Part shown: positions 36,001 through 47,194 of the stretch, in pieces | Layout: the number at the start of each line of letters is the position of its first letter | How positions within the stretch are numbered: position 1 is the first letter of the stretch | From: Halichondria panicea | Lineage: Eukaryota > Porifera > Demospongiae > Suberitida > Halichondriidae | Length of the DNA stretch: 64,000 nt | Assembly (NCBI RefSeq): GCF_963675165.1 | Contig: NC_087377.1 | Location: 9,069,122 to 9,133,121, forward strand | Reading direction: 5' to 3' | Translations under genes and position numbers: made by a program | The notes under the pieces: generated by a model | The model's database searches: none | The model's input: the letters and a program-made list of their open reading frames with translations, nothing else | What the model was told of the DNA's origin: nothing

Positions 36001-37125
36001 GAGCTACAGTATAGCACTGCTTCAAACCAGTAGCTCTGCTAATAACTATTAAATGGCTAAACTTCTCTACACGTGGCAGATTAATCTATATAGTGCGCAT
36101 GCTCTTTAGATTAGATTATCTAGCCAGCTCAGCATATTTGGTCGGTCAATGTGTCCGCTCAAGCTGATGGTGGGCCTGTCATTCGAGTCATTTGGTCGGT
36201 TTTTCACCGATGACGGACTGTTATAATCCTCACTGACCATGTTTTCCTGCTCTTTCAATTTATGTTGCTATAGTCCACCTCCTGCTGACTCCCTCTATGC
36301 TGACCCCAACACCATTGAGCACGAGGCAGCCCCAGGCACTGAGGACCAGTACGCCATGGTTGATAGAAAGGTCAAAAAGAACACGAAACCAAAGCCAACT
36401 CCACCAGAAGCTCTGTATCAGGTACTGCACTGTGCAGTGTGAAATAATTAGCTGTACTTCTAGTCGTAGATGCTGATGTGTTTGTGTTCATCCTAAGATT
36501 TTAATTGCCTGATGCTACCGTAGTCTACCATAGTCTATACAGCACTGACATGTACCAGCCTCCTCACAGCACCAGTATTATGTGTTCCGATGCTTGTTTC
36601 AGTCATTATTTTTTACTACTATTCTCTTTGTTATGCACTACTTCCCTACACAGGACCCCAACACGATTGAACACGAGACCGCTGCCTCCGGAGACACTTA
36701 TGCCGTGGTGGACAAGCCCAAGAGGTCCTCCAACAAGAAGGGAGGGCCAGATGTGGTTCCACCAGCCAGCGAGGGGGGGGTGAGTGGAGGAAGTCTTGTT
36801 TAGTATATACAATGCAGTTACTATTTTCCTTAGTGTACACATGTACCGTGAATGTGTATGTGCCTGCTAGGAAAGCATTAGAGTGTGTTTTAAGCTTAGT
36901 GTCTACGTGCAGCTTCCTGTATCCTTTGCATTGTGTAGCTACATGTAATTGGATAGTCTTTGTCAACTTGCATGGGACGAAGTATCGATTAGAGTGAGTT
37001 CAAGTACTTGTGGGTACTAGTTGAGCAGCTGTGTACTACTGTACAGAGGATTTCAGGTTGGTTGGCAGAGTTAAAAGTTAAAGTGCAGTCAACCAGGACC
37101 ACTAATTGCATTAGTAGAAGAAACA

Positions 37126-37206
<81 letters not shown>

Positions 37207-40166
37207 TCATGGTTGAGTGCACTTCAACTTTTAACTTCTGCCAACCAACCTGAAATCCTCTGTAACAGCAGGACTGTTCCCAGTACCTTTTCAGAGGTCA
37301 ACAGAAGCCTTACTAAACACAATACCATGTAGTGGGTAATTTTCGTGGGGTAAAATATTTGTTATTTTCGTGGGCAGGCTGACCTCCACGAAATTTTATC
37401 GTAGGCGTGGTTTATCTGAACATAGGAATGCCGTGCAGCCACGAGACTAAACGAAATTTTTACTCACGAAAACTACCATTTCTCGAGTTGAACGAATTTT
37501 TTACCCCACGAAACTTAGAAACTTACCCGCTATACGCTATACTGTGATTATGAACATAGTACTGTACATGTACACAATACAACCATGCATGTTATCAGTG
37601 ACCTTATCTTCCCCAATGGTCATATTGGTGTTTAGGAAGGAAGGGAAGCCATGCATTAAATAGGAAGAGCCAATTTTCTCTGGGTACTATTTGGTAGTTT
37701 ACAGTCAATAAGTTTATAGCCAGCATGTGACTGCCTGTGTGCTAGGAAAATATGTCATGCCCATCATATAACGTTGCCATTTATAGGCAGTGCGGTATAG
37801 CAACTGGTTCCTAATAAGTAACTCTCTGATCATACAACTCTTCCCTATTAATTGATTGTGCACGTGCCCTTTCAAAGAATATTCATACTCAATCTAATGA
37901 CATGGTGTTTTTCTTGACCACTATTTAATGGATGAATGTTTGTGTGTTCATGAGAGGATCCAGTAGCACAAACAGTGCGACTAGAGTCACTTTCACTTTC
38001 CTGCTGTTGAATACAGCTGTTGTCTTGTTTAGCAACACCACTATGAATTGAGATACACGGTTACCATCGAGTGAATTTCCCCCCTAGCTGACCTTAATAC
38101 TTTTGTCATAATTACGTGCTTTCTCACCTGCCAATTGCGGGTGTGTGTGTGTCTATTGCCTTAGTAGCGTTTGTGAATAATAGTACACGTCAGACATTTT
38201 AGTCCGATTATATATGTGTAGCACTCTTGTGTTGCCGTAGTCTTAGAGGTACGGTTTTGGTTGTCAAAGAGTTCCTCTGTGGCGCATAGTATTGGTTGTG
38301 TATAGATCTAGACAGTGTACGGATTGCTTCAATTAATCAGCCTTGTTAGTGTGTGTCCTCTTGTGCATTATCTGCCGCTCTCTTTTTGCATTAGGTTGCA
38401 TGGGGGGTATTTGAGTTGTCCGTTGTTTGCCCAGCTAGGCCTTGTTACCGAGAATACCTTCAGTTTCACTGATAGTGCCTCTGGTGTTCCCTGGTGTGCA
38501 TGTTTGTTGTCATGTAAACAGCTTTATTCATAGAATGTACTCATAAATCCACCCCTAATGTTTGTGTGTACATGATTTTAGGGGAAGATTTAAGAGAACG
38601 TGATAAAACCTTCCGTCTTTCCTTGATAGCGGTACCATTGTGAATTGTTGTTGTCATAACTAGCCTCTGACCTCATTTCCGAAGAAAGTGATCATGCTTT
38701 CTGGTTTTTGATACAACAATGATTTCTCTGTATACATGACTTAGATAGTGAAAAGTTAGCGTATAGGACCATAAATTGAAGCATCAACTCATAATTATGA
38801 TTTAACACACTTTTGCTAAAAGGTGACTATGAGTGGTTACTTGCCAACCATTTGACACTCTGTGTAGACCACTGTGAGATGTGTTAACTTGATAAACACC
38901 CACTTTAGTAGTGGTATGTGTAAGTACTTGGTTGTCATGTGCAAGTGTTAATCATGGGTCAGCAGTTACTTACTAGCACCTTTACTGTATCATATACAAT
39001 GTGTACTGCGTGCCATTCACATGTACATTGTACAGTACAACCCCAGCCCACGTTAGTCAGCACACAGCTGTGGTAATATCCCTGCTTTCTTATATGGTCA
39101 TGAATTCAGGTATCATATTTCATGTACATGCAATGTGTAGGGTGTGGCTGGCCAATATTCACAGCCATATACTGTAAATCTGACCTTTTGACAATAACAC
39201 TCCTATAATTCACTCACATACACATGTGTTGCACCCAATAGCCAGCCAGTGGCTGTGCAATGTTCCTCATACAATCATGTACCCAATATTCACAGCCATA
39301 TAAATCTGACCTTTGGCTCATATAATTTATACATGTGTTGCACCCAATAGCCAGCCAGTGGCTGTGCAATGTTTCTTATACAATCATTGTACTTGTACCT
39401 GTACAATGTACATCAGTGTTGCAATAATTATATTATGGTGTAGTCTAAATTTAGACCAGGGTTGCATGTTTCTATGAATAGCACTCTTAACTGCTGCCCA
39501 CAGGAATGTGTAGTGATATCCCCAACTTATAAAATTCGCATACCCCCTGACATAATACCCCCAGCTGTTATGAATATCCAGCTTCCTTGTTTTATCAGGG
39601 TGGGTGATCACCCTATACATAGCTATGAATAATATTTGCCCTAAACAGGGTAAACATGACCATCTGTCTACTTATGTTCATGTTTTCATTTCTTATGCTG
39701 AAAGCTAACATTCAAGTTTGCTTAGCAGATGTCCATTCTCTAAACAGCAATGGTAAACAAGTTTCTGTTATTATGTCTGATCATAATAACATTCATTCTG
39801 ACATTATACAGCTACCATTACACTAAACATTACACTGTAGTGCACTGTATAGTAAAGGGCCACACTTGAATAGCTATGTGTAGCTGGGTATCTAACTTCT
39901 GCGCTTTCACAATAGTTATCGTTGTTAATGGACTTGTTAAATGACTTGCTAATGTGTTTATGCAATAATATTGTATAAGCTATTCACTCTATTTCCTATG
40001 CACACACACATTCACCACTTAGCTGACCTATGCCGATATTGATCTGAGCAGCAAACGTCCAAAGCCAGGCAGTGGTCGACAGGCACCCCAACAACCCGGA
40101 GAATATCCAAAAGAACATCCGGTGGAGTATTCCAGCGTGGATCATGGCAACACCTCTCAGCTGTAA
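33070..40166 (+). CDS. Ig-FN3x3-sushi transmembrane receptor with ITIM-like tail
   Basis: Thirteen exons: 33070-33117, 33322-33709, 33762-34040, 34095-34186, 34252-34462, 34508-34795, 34856-35107, 35249-35386, 35447-35545, 35616-35655, 36274-36421, 36654-36779, 40023-40166. They sum to 2253 nt, 750 residues plus stop, with every phase agreeing. Order: leader (MMLLCYSTVARLG), Ig-like (17-145), FN3 146-238, FN3 239-339 (split), FN3 340-435, sushi-like 436-519 with five Cys, hydrophobic segments about 527-553 and 569-592 on separate exons, then a Tyr-rich tail. LTYADI (Y706) and VEYSSV (Y739) fit the ITIM consensus; YADP, YAMV and YAVV are further Tyr motifs. Inferred role: surface recognition with phosphotyrosine signalling. 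Extra exons in the 3.2 kb last intron cannot be excluded. Confidence 0.85.
35836..35902 (+). other. possible alternative terminal exon of the receptor
   Basis: After an AG acceptor, the phase-2 continuation from exon 35616-35655 reads NSVYTTPSKCVADRNQYCLA, then QK and TAA. Using it would replace the ITIM-bearing tail with a 22-residue end. Only the frame and acceptor support it. Confidence 0.3.
37040..37268. mobile_element. MITE holding a TG array
   Basis: Inverted ends (ACAGAGGATTTCAGGTTGGT type, about 60 bp) enclose a (GT)n run at 37129-37205. The same family occurs at 58266-58423 without the array. Intronic in the receptor gene. Confidence 0.8.
37330..37532. mobile_element. MITE with TTTTCGTGGGGTAAA ends
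   Basis: The ends TAGTGGGTAATTTTCGTGGG and inverse form TIRs of about 35 bp. A second copy in the other orientation lies at about 48369-48585. Intronic, non-coding. Confidence 0.8.
39152..39390. repeat. tandem duplication of about 120 bp in the last receptor intron
   Basis: Two head-to-tail copies share CCAATATTCACAGCCATAT and CCCAATAGCCAGCCAGTGGC, with small indels between copies. Confidence 0.85.
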
Positions 40167-42092
40167 ACAAGAGAACATCGATTTAAGAAACGAACAAAAG
40201 AGTACTCTGTTGCTAGATTATATTTAACTTGATTGTTAGATGTGTAGTGTAGCTAGTTAGCGTTGTAGTAATAAGCACGAGATGCTGAAAATAAAATTAC
40301 GTGTGAACACAGTCATCTCCTACCCTCCTTTATAACCTCTCATCACTAGTATGAGTGTTTTTGTACTATCATGAAGAGTAGACATTTATTATTGTTATGA
40401 TTGTTATAGTCTTGCGGGACATTAAAAATGTTATCGAATGTCAATTTCCGTGGATAGGCATGGCTTTATTATAGGTAAAGATCATTCAGAGTTAAAAGTT
40501 AAATTATTGTAGCAGGTATTAATGGGTAAAGATCAACATTGTTAGGTACTCCTATTAAATGAGCACCAGCATGCATGCTCTTTTCATGCAGACCCCATAA
40601 ATTATATGGTAAGTGTTAGTGTGGTGAGTTGTTCTGTACACATTTAATTACTTTATGTACATTATTATATATCCCTCAATCATGATGCAACTTTGTATAC
40701 GCTGACACTGGCATGACTCAGGTTAAGGTTCTCCTGTTATCGTGATGATGGACAACCTAGCCAGATTTCGTCGTGATCATGATGAAAAACAACGAACGTC
40801 TATACCTGCTTAGCTTGCGTCAGGCCTCTGCACCCTACCATGCGCATGCATTGAGATATTTGATTGAGGTGAGTGATTATCAATCGTAATGGATGCTTTG
40901 TGTTAATTGTAAATTTAGAGGTGATGATTGAGATATATATAGTTAATTTGTTCAACATTTCCCAGACCCCCTTGTCATTATCCCTAATAATTATATCGAC
41001 ATGTATAGGCCTTGGCGGATTATGCTAGCATAATTATTATTTAGATACTCCCGAGCATTGAGAATAATGCTTGACTTTGACGAGTAAAACGAGAAGTTAA
41101 AAAGCAAAAACTGCCAAAAGTTTTGTTTTATCAACAGATTGAATATTGTAGAAGACTTGCCTGTACAGCTGGCTGCTATGTAATACAATTAGTGAACATA
41201 AAATATTGACTATGTAACTAATTATACATGCATAGTTTTTGTGTATTTCATTCCTGAAATTCTGTTTTATATGCTGTGACTCCGACTCTCAATCAGACTC
41301 CTAAAACTCAATGTAAATTACTTCATGCAGAATCAATCTAATTATTGAGGGGAATAATTATAAAATAGGTACACAACCAATTCAGCAAGGCCTATCAATG
41401 TGCATACCCAGTGCCCACCCCATCTACTAAACTTTCTTGTAAAGTAATCAAAACATTTACAGTGGAATCCATTGCTTACACAGATTCCAAAACACTGAAA
41501 AATAAACAATTCTTTTTAGCATTGAATCACTTTAATCATTTTCCTATAATTTTAATCCTACGGTATAAAGGTGTTTCAGGTTAAGAAAATACATGCACCC
41601 ACGGCAAAAATATAATGTATAACCTAGCAAGAACATTATTACTATTATTTAAACCCTGGCGCATTAAAAAGAGCTTTATATTATTTTTCTGGCCAGAAAT
41701 TCTTTTAATTTCAAGCAGACTTGTACAATTCATATAGTCCTGTGTCCCTAACTTCCTAATGACCGACAGTTGAATGCATAATTATAGAGTCTTTACAGAA
41801 AGACTCCTGCCAGCTGCTCAAGGATCACTGCGAAAGTGAAAGTAAGAGCTTCTATTGGCTTCTAGTATAATGTTTTCAATTTTGTGGATTTGCAAATACA
41901 GATTGTGGTGAAAATAATGACTCACAAGCTGGAAATACCACGTAAATTTCCAACCAACTCTTTTCTTGATTGCAATGTACTAATAATTATTCTACCAATT
42001 TTGAGCATTATGGACGTGGCCTAACTTTAGTCGTCCTCACTTAATGATGATTGCAACATAGTTCGCAGTGTACTAATTGCAATTAAGCACTT
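40167..42092. other. no gene seen
   Basis: Downstream of the receptor stop. AT-rich, with ATAATTAT words. A polyadenylation signal is plausible (AATAAA-type words near 40290) but not decisive. No exon or RNA gene recognised. Confidence 0.4.
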
Positions 42093-42304
42093 GTACCGTA
42101 CGGGTGGAAAATTTCGAGGGTGTAAATTTTCGTGCAATTCAATATTTGGAAAATTTCGTGGGTAGTAAATTTCGTGGAGTTAGGGTGTGGCACTATCTCG
42201 CATGCGTATACGAAGCCTTCCATGGGTTTTAATTTTCGTGTTCTGCAGCCACCCACGAAAAACGCGAAATTAAAAACACCTCGAAATTTTCTACCCGTAC
42301 GGTA
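42093..42304. mobile_element. MITE with TACCGTACGGGT ends
   Basis: The ends TACCGTACGGGTGGAAAATT and inverse, with several TTTCGTGG motifs inside, resemble the TTTTCGTGG-type elements at 37330 and 48369. Confidence 0.8.
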
Positions 42305-42750
42305 TGAGCTAAAAGTTAATACTTACACCCCCACCCAGCAAGTATATTTATCACTGAATGATGAGTGGACCCATTAAATGCAAATGCATTGTACAGAATC
42401 AGCCTAACTCATAGCTCACAATCATGTACATATACCTAACCAACCTTTGCAGTCTGTGAACTCTCAGTATTCCGGCTAGGCCTTAACTTGTCTCTTTGTT
42501 ATGATGTGCAAATCCCAATTTTTGTTAATTGGTTGCGACCCCAATTTTATATACATAATACTACCGGAAGTGAATTATGGCTGTGGTTACCAAATTATAC
42601 CACACAACTAGCCTCGATAATTTTGGTGGGAAGATTATATGCATGGTTGCATTAGCAGCCAGGTTTGTGTATTGATTGATAAGATGAAATCATATAATTA
42701 TTGTGTCGTATAACAAGCACTAATTATGCCTCGGTTTGCGCATGCACAGG

Positions 42751-43114
<364 letters not shown>

Positions 43115-43559
43115 AGACTAGCTGCTATACAGCTGCACACTATTAATGAAGTTTGGGGAAGAGCTTCTATAGGCCAATTTTGTGGATTTGCAAAATAAAA
43201 CTTCGTTCTCGAGTTTTAGTTACTCTGAAGGCCATTGCTGTCTTTTTAGGCTTGTACGTGGCAAATCTGTTGCCTAGTAGGTAGTGCTGCACTAGCTATT
43301 AGTAGCTGCAAGAGTGAGACAAGAGGCTGAAAGGAGCTATACACCGTGCAGCAGCCATTAATTATGGACTTTGAACTTTTTGCATCCTTTTTAGCAACTA
43401 TATAGAATGAATAATAGTTACTCTGCATACGTATAGTATACCTAATAATTGGAACGTATACTGCTTATGCACGCTAGCATTGTTCCCTAGCTGTCTGTTG
43501 ATAGTGAATATTTAATATGTAAAGATGCTTTGTCATTAAAATAATGGTGTCATAAGTAG

Positions 43560-45330
43560 ACTGACTACTTACAATGTATATATAATATAATAAATGTATA
43601 TTATAATTATATAAAATAAACATGGAATTGAAGATGAAATAATTTTATCTCTCAATGAGAGAAAGGGTTGTACAGAAGGCACATGTGGCCTATAAAATTG
43701 TACTCCCCAACAAATAAGACAAAACAAGAACAAAAAATAAAAAGAACAGAAACAAAAATATACTAACCACAACAATAATAAGACAAACATAAACAAATAC
43801 AGTGAACAGTAATTAAAAAGAAAAATTCTTAACATGGTACTTAAAACTAGGTAAGGAATTCCACAAGAATGGTGAATTAAAAAAAAAATTGTATGTAGAA
43901 CCTAGACAATCTAGTATCAATTGTATACCTGACAGCATAATTATTAGCATATTATGTCTATCTTTTACGGACTGCCACTTTAGTTCATCAAGACATTTAC
44001 ATGTATGACTTAGACCATTGATACGTATTTTTATCCTATTTTGCAGCAATCCATCTTGAGGCTCTTTTCTACACATTTTCTAGTACAGTAGACTCTCGCT
44101 ATTCCGGCTCCCTGAAGTACGGCCACCTCGATATACCGGCTATTTGGCTTGGCACGGAATGCTAGCTATATGTTTACTGCACAAAACTCACCCTGAAGTA
44201 CGGCCACTCGCTATTCCGTTAACCGGCCAGTGCTGGCTGTCCCAAACAAGGTTTTCAATGTAATTTTATACGTATATTACGGCCGGATATGACGTTTTGG
44301 GTGTGATTTAGCAAATAAAATTGGATTACACTTAAATAGAGAACAGAATGATTCATTATCCTACATTATCCTCGAGACAAAAACTGCAAAAGTAGTCATT
44401 AGATTCGAGGTAAGGTCGTTTTTAAGCCGCGGCTATTTCCTGAGCTGCAGCCACCTCGCTATTCCGGCCAAGCTGCATGGTCCCAAAGGTGACCGGATTA
44501 ACGAGAGTCTACTGTAGTTGCCTTTGGTGTGGGATCCATACCACACAAGAAGATTCTTGGTGGGGTCGAACAAGGGCATTATACACTTTGATTTTTTAAA
44601 TTTTGCTACATCTATGTAGGGTACATCGTAGGAGATTAAGTGTTCTATTCGCCTTTGTCTTTACCTGGTTTACATGCTCAGACCACAAAAGTTTCTCGGT
44701 GAGGGTTGCGTCTAGGTATTTGTATGCCTTGACTTGTTCTAAGGTGTTGTTGTTAAGAACATAGCCAAAACATAATTATTGGTTTGCGCTTGTTAGTTAA
44801 GTCCATTGTCTTGCATTTGCTAGTATTCATGCTTAATTGCCAGTCTTGTGTCCAACGATGTAGGGTACGTGTGTATGTCATTTTGTAGCACCACACAGTC
44901 TGATCTTTCTTCCACTTTGTTGTTAGTCATCAGCGAATAGTCTTATGCTTGACTTTACATTTGTTCCAATGTCATTGACATAATATTATAGAATAAATAG
45001 CAACGGCCCAGAATCGACCTTTGGGGTACTCTTGGCAAGACATGTTCCCAGTTTAAGGCTTCACCATCTATAGAACCACTCGTTTCTGTCGGTCAGACAC
45101 ACATCCCTTAATCCAATTTAGCACATTTCCTCGGATCCCTAGGTTCTCAATTTTGAGTAGAAGTCCTTGACGAGGGACACTATCAAAGGCCTTCTAAAAA
45201 CACTGTGTGAGTGGAAAGACCTTCATTTATGGTTTTTGCCCAATCGTTCACTTTTTTTGCCCAATTGTTTACTGCTATGAGGAGTTGCGTTTGGCATGAG
45301 TTATAAACGAATAAGAATCCAAGTTTATCT
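43560..45330 (-). pseudogene. dead non-LTR retrotransposon, reverse transcriptase part
   Basis: On the minus strand, pieces in several frames read KAFDSVPRQGLLLKIENLGI, then NVLNWIK, STPKVDSGPLLFI, VNDIG, RLFADD, LAIKHEY, LENVQKRASRWIA and finally FFNSPFLWNSLPSFK. These are the fingers-palm motifs and C-terminal signature of a jockey/CR1-type reverse transcriptase, with stops and frameshifts throughout (for example the catalytic FADD is followed by a stop). The 5' part and an endonuclease are not visible. A MITE at 44086-44514 splits it. Confidence 0.8.
44086..44514. mobile_element. 429-bp Tigger-like MITE inside the retrotransposon
   Basis: It starts CAGTAGACTCTCGCTATTCC and ends GAGAGTCTACTG, with TA on both sides (44084-44085, 44515-44516). 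Removing it rejoins the retrotransposon reading (the LE of LENVQKR). Confidence 0.9.
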
Positions 45331-45999
45331 CACTCGACCATAGTCCTTATAGGCCTGGTTGGATTGCAACTTTGTAGAGTATTTCAAAGGACGGACCACC
45401 TATGTTAATTTGTTGGTAGCTAGGCTTTGTATACATAGATGTACTTGGCCCAAATATCACTAATTGGCGTTTCTTTCAAGGATACATCTCAATGCTGTAA
45501 GCTCGTCTTGTAATAAGTCACACGCATGGAATGCAATAAATAATTATTACCCGAGGCGCGTGGGTTGTTTGTCTGTTTGTAATTTCTGAGTCTGCTTACC
45601 TGGATGCCATAGCACTGCGTTTTCACTATAGCCTTCACACAACAAGTTATTAATGGAACATTTCGGTATAAAAGCGAGCAAAAGCTAAGAAAAACTTGCA
45701 TGTTGACCAGCTCTACACGCGACCCTTTTTCGAGGTAGATCTACATAATATATATGCAACTGCTCTAAATTAGTAGTTTATTGCTTCTATCTGAACACTC
45801 TTCCGGTTTTTATAGATCTATTTATTCATGTCAACATGCAGCCGAGGGTTAGCACTTTAAGTGCTCTAGATTCTAGTCTTAAAACATGTGCCTTCTGTGA
45901 ACAAAAATAACTATAGCCAATTTAAGACGTTAAGTACAACATACACATACAACTGACACACGAGAATTATTTTACTCAGCTAGTGTTATGTTACTAATA
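45331..45999. other. no gene seen
   Basis: It may include upstream remnants of the retrotransposon. A block near 45540-45720 (GCCATAGCACTGCGTT) recurs inverted near 63140-63330, so it is repetitive. Confidence 0.45.
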
Positions 46000-46275
46000 C
46001 AGTAGAACCTTGATTATCCCGACACCAGAAGCAGGCCGGATAAGTGAATATGCCGGATAATCAAATAGATAAACTACGTCTTGATCCACCCACTTTATTG
46101 ACAAACAGCAGTGCCACATGGTTGTCTGCGAATGCGCAGAAGATAAGTAGGCATGTCTCCATGGTAACAGCTGCAACGCGCATGCGCGTTTGAGGGACAC
46201 GCCCAGTTTCTGATCTGATAACAAGAAAACTGCCAAGCCGGATAATCGAGGTTCCGGATAATCGAGGTTCTACTG
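46000..46275. mobile_element. complete pogo/Tigger-like MITE
   Basis: CAGTAGAACCTTGATTATCC...GGTTCTACTG, flanked by TA (45998-45999, 46276-46277). This copy preserves the site (GTGAATATGCCGGATAA region and complement) where the foldback element inserted in the 29.9 kb copy. Confidence 0.9.
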
Positions 46276-46488
46276 TATTTCCTTCAGCCACTTTTTTGCG
46301 TCATATGCAAAACTTTATGACACAAAAATATAATATTTACCAAAAGATGCCTACTTAATTACTCACTTATTCTTTAGATATACTAACAATATTCCAGCCT
46401 TGAATTAAGTAATTTTTCACATGTCCATAAATGTTTTATATCACGACAACCCTTTACCAAATGATGCATCAAACGGACTGTATGATTT

Positions 46489-46854
46489 TTATTGCATCTT
46501 TGTTACCTTGACAACGTGATATATTCTTGCCTTATTCTCATCCATTCCTATTTTGCTCAAAATTATGCCAAGGCATATACGGACAGCCTGTAACCCAGCG
46601 GGGACGTCACCACTGAAGTTAAGAGAGCAACTCCTCAGTGACAAATCCCCCTTTAACCCGAGAGGGGGGTGGGGATTTGTATTGATAGGTGCATTAGTGC
46701 CATTAAATCCCTCAAGTTTATTTTGAATTTGGCTCATCATATCTACCGGATACTCCTTTGCAATTATCTCGCGGCTAAATGTAATCGAGATACCGCTAAC
46801 CCTAATGCTATTTATGCAAGCGCGAACCTTCTCGTATAAGTTTGTATCACACAA
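46489..46854 (-). CDS. hypothetical single-exon ORF
   Basis: 121 codons from ATG at 46854. No signal peptide or membrane segment; a Pro-rich middle (INTNPHPPLGLKGDLS). I recognise no domain. It lies downstream of the 47195-58006 gene on the same strand. The codon content looks like coding sequence, but there is no second line of support; it may be an exon of a longer gene or a repeat. Confidence 0.3.
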   Translation of the reverse strand: MCDTNLYEKVRACINSIRVSGISITFSREIIAKEYPVDMMSQIQNKLEGFNGTNAPINTNPHPPLGLKGDLSLRSCSLNFSGDVPAGLQAVRICLGIILSKIGMDENKARIYHVVKVTKMQ

Positions 46855-47194
46855 TTCTATTGGCTTTTATTTGAGGCCTGAAATCAATCACGGGGTTTTA
46901 TCGAGGAAATCGTATAATTATATAAATCACATGATGTTTTCATAGCCTTAAAACTGGCCGAAAGGCATAACTTTATGTTTGCATATAATTTCTAGCACTA
47001 CGGTAAGCAAAAATTCTGCTGTGATAACTTTAGATGCAAATAACAGACTCGGAAAGATCATTACAATAACGGACAATAATTAATGAATACCACAAGTTGA
47101 AAGACGTAGATAAAACCACATAGGCATAATAATTCATCTAAAGTGTCCAAGTTCAAAGTTAACATACCAGTGTAATTATAGTTGTGCATTGCAT
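46855..47194. other. short intergenic stretch, nothing seen
   Basis: AT-rich DNA between the hypothetical ORF and the stop codon of the next minus-strand gene. Confidence 0.4.

Noticed and set aside
39996-40178. Minus-strand ORF that looked faintly like an ABC-transporter membrane segment
   Set aside because: The opposite strand is the terminal exon of the receptor, with exact phase, stop and ITIM motifs; the minus ORF is its shadow.
45540-45720. Similarity to 63140-63330 considered as a gene duplication
   Set aside because: The shared block has no exon and looks like a dispersed repeat; boundaries could not be fixed.
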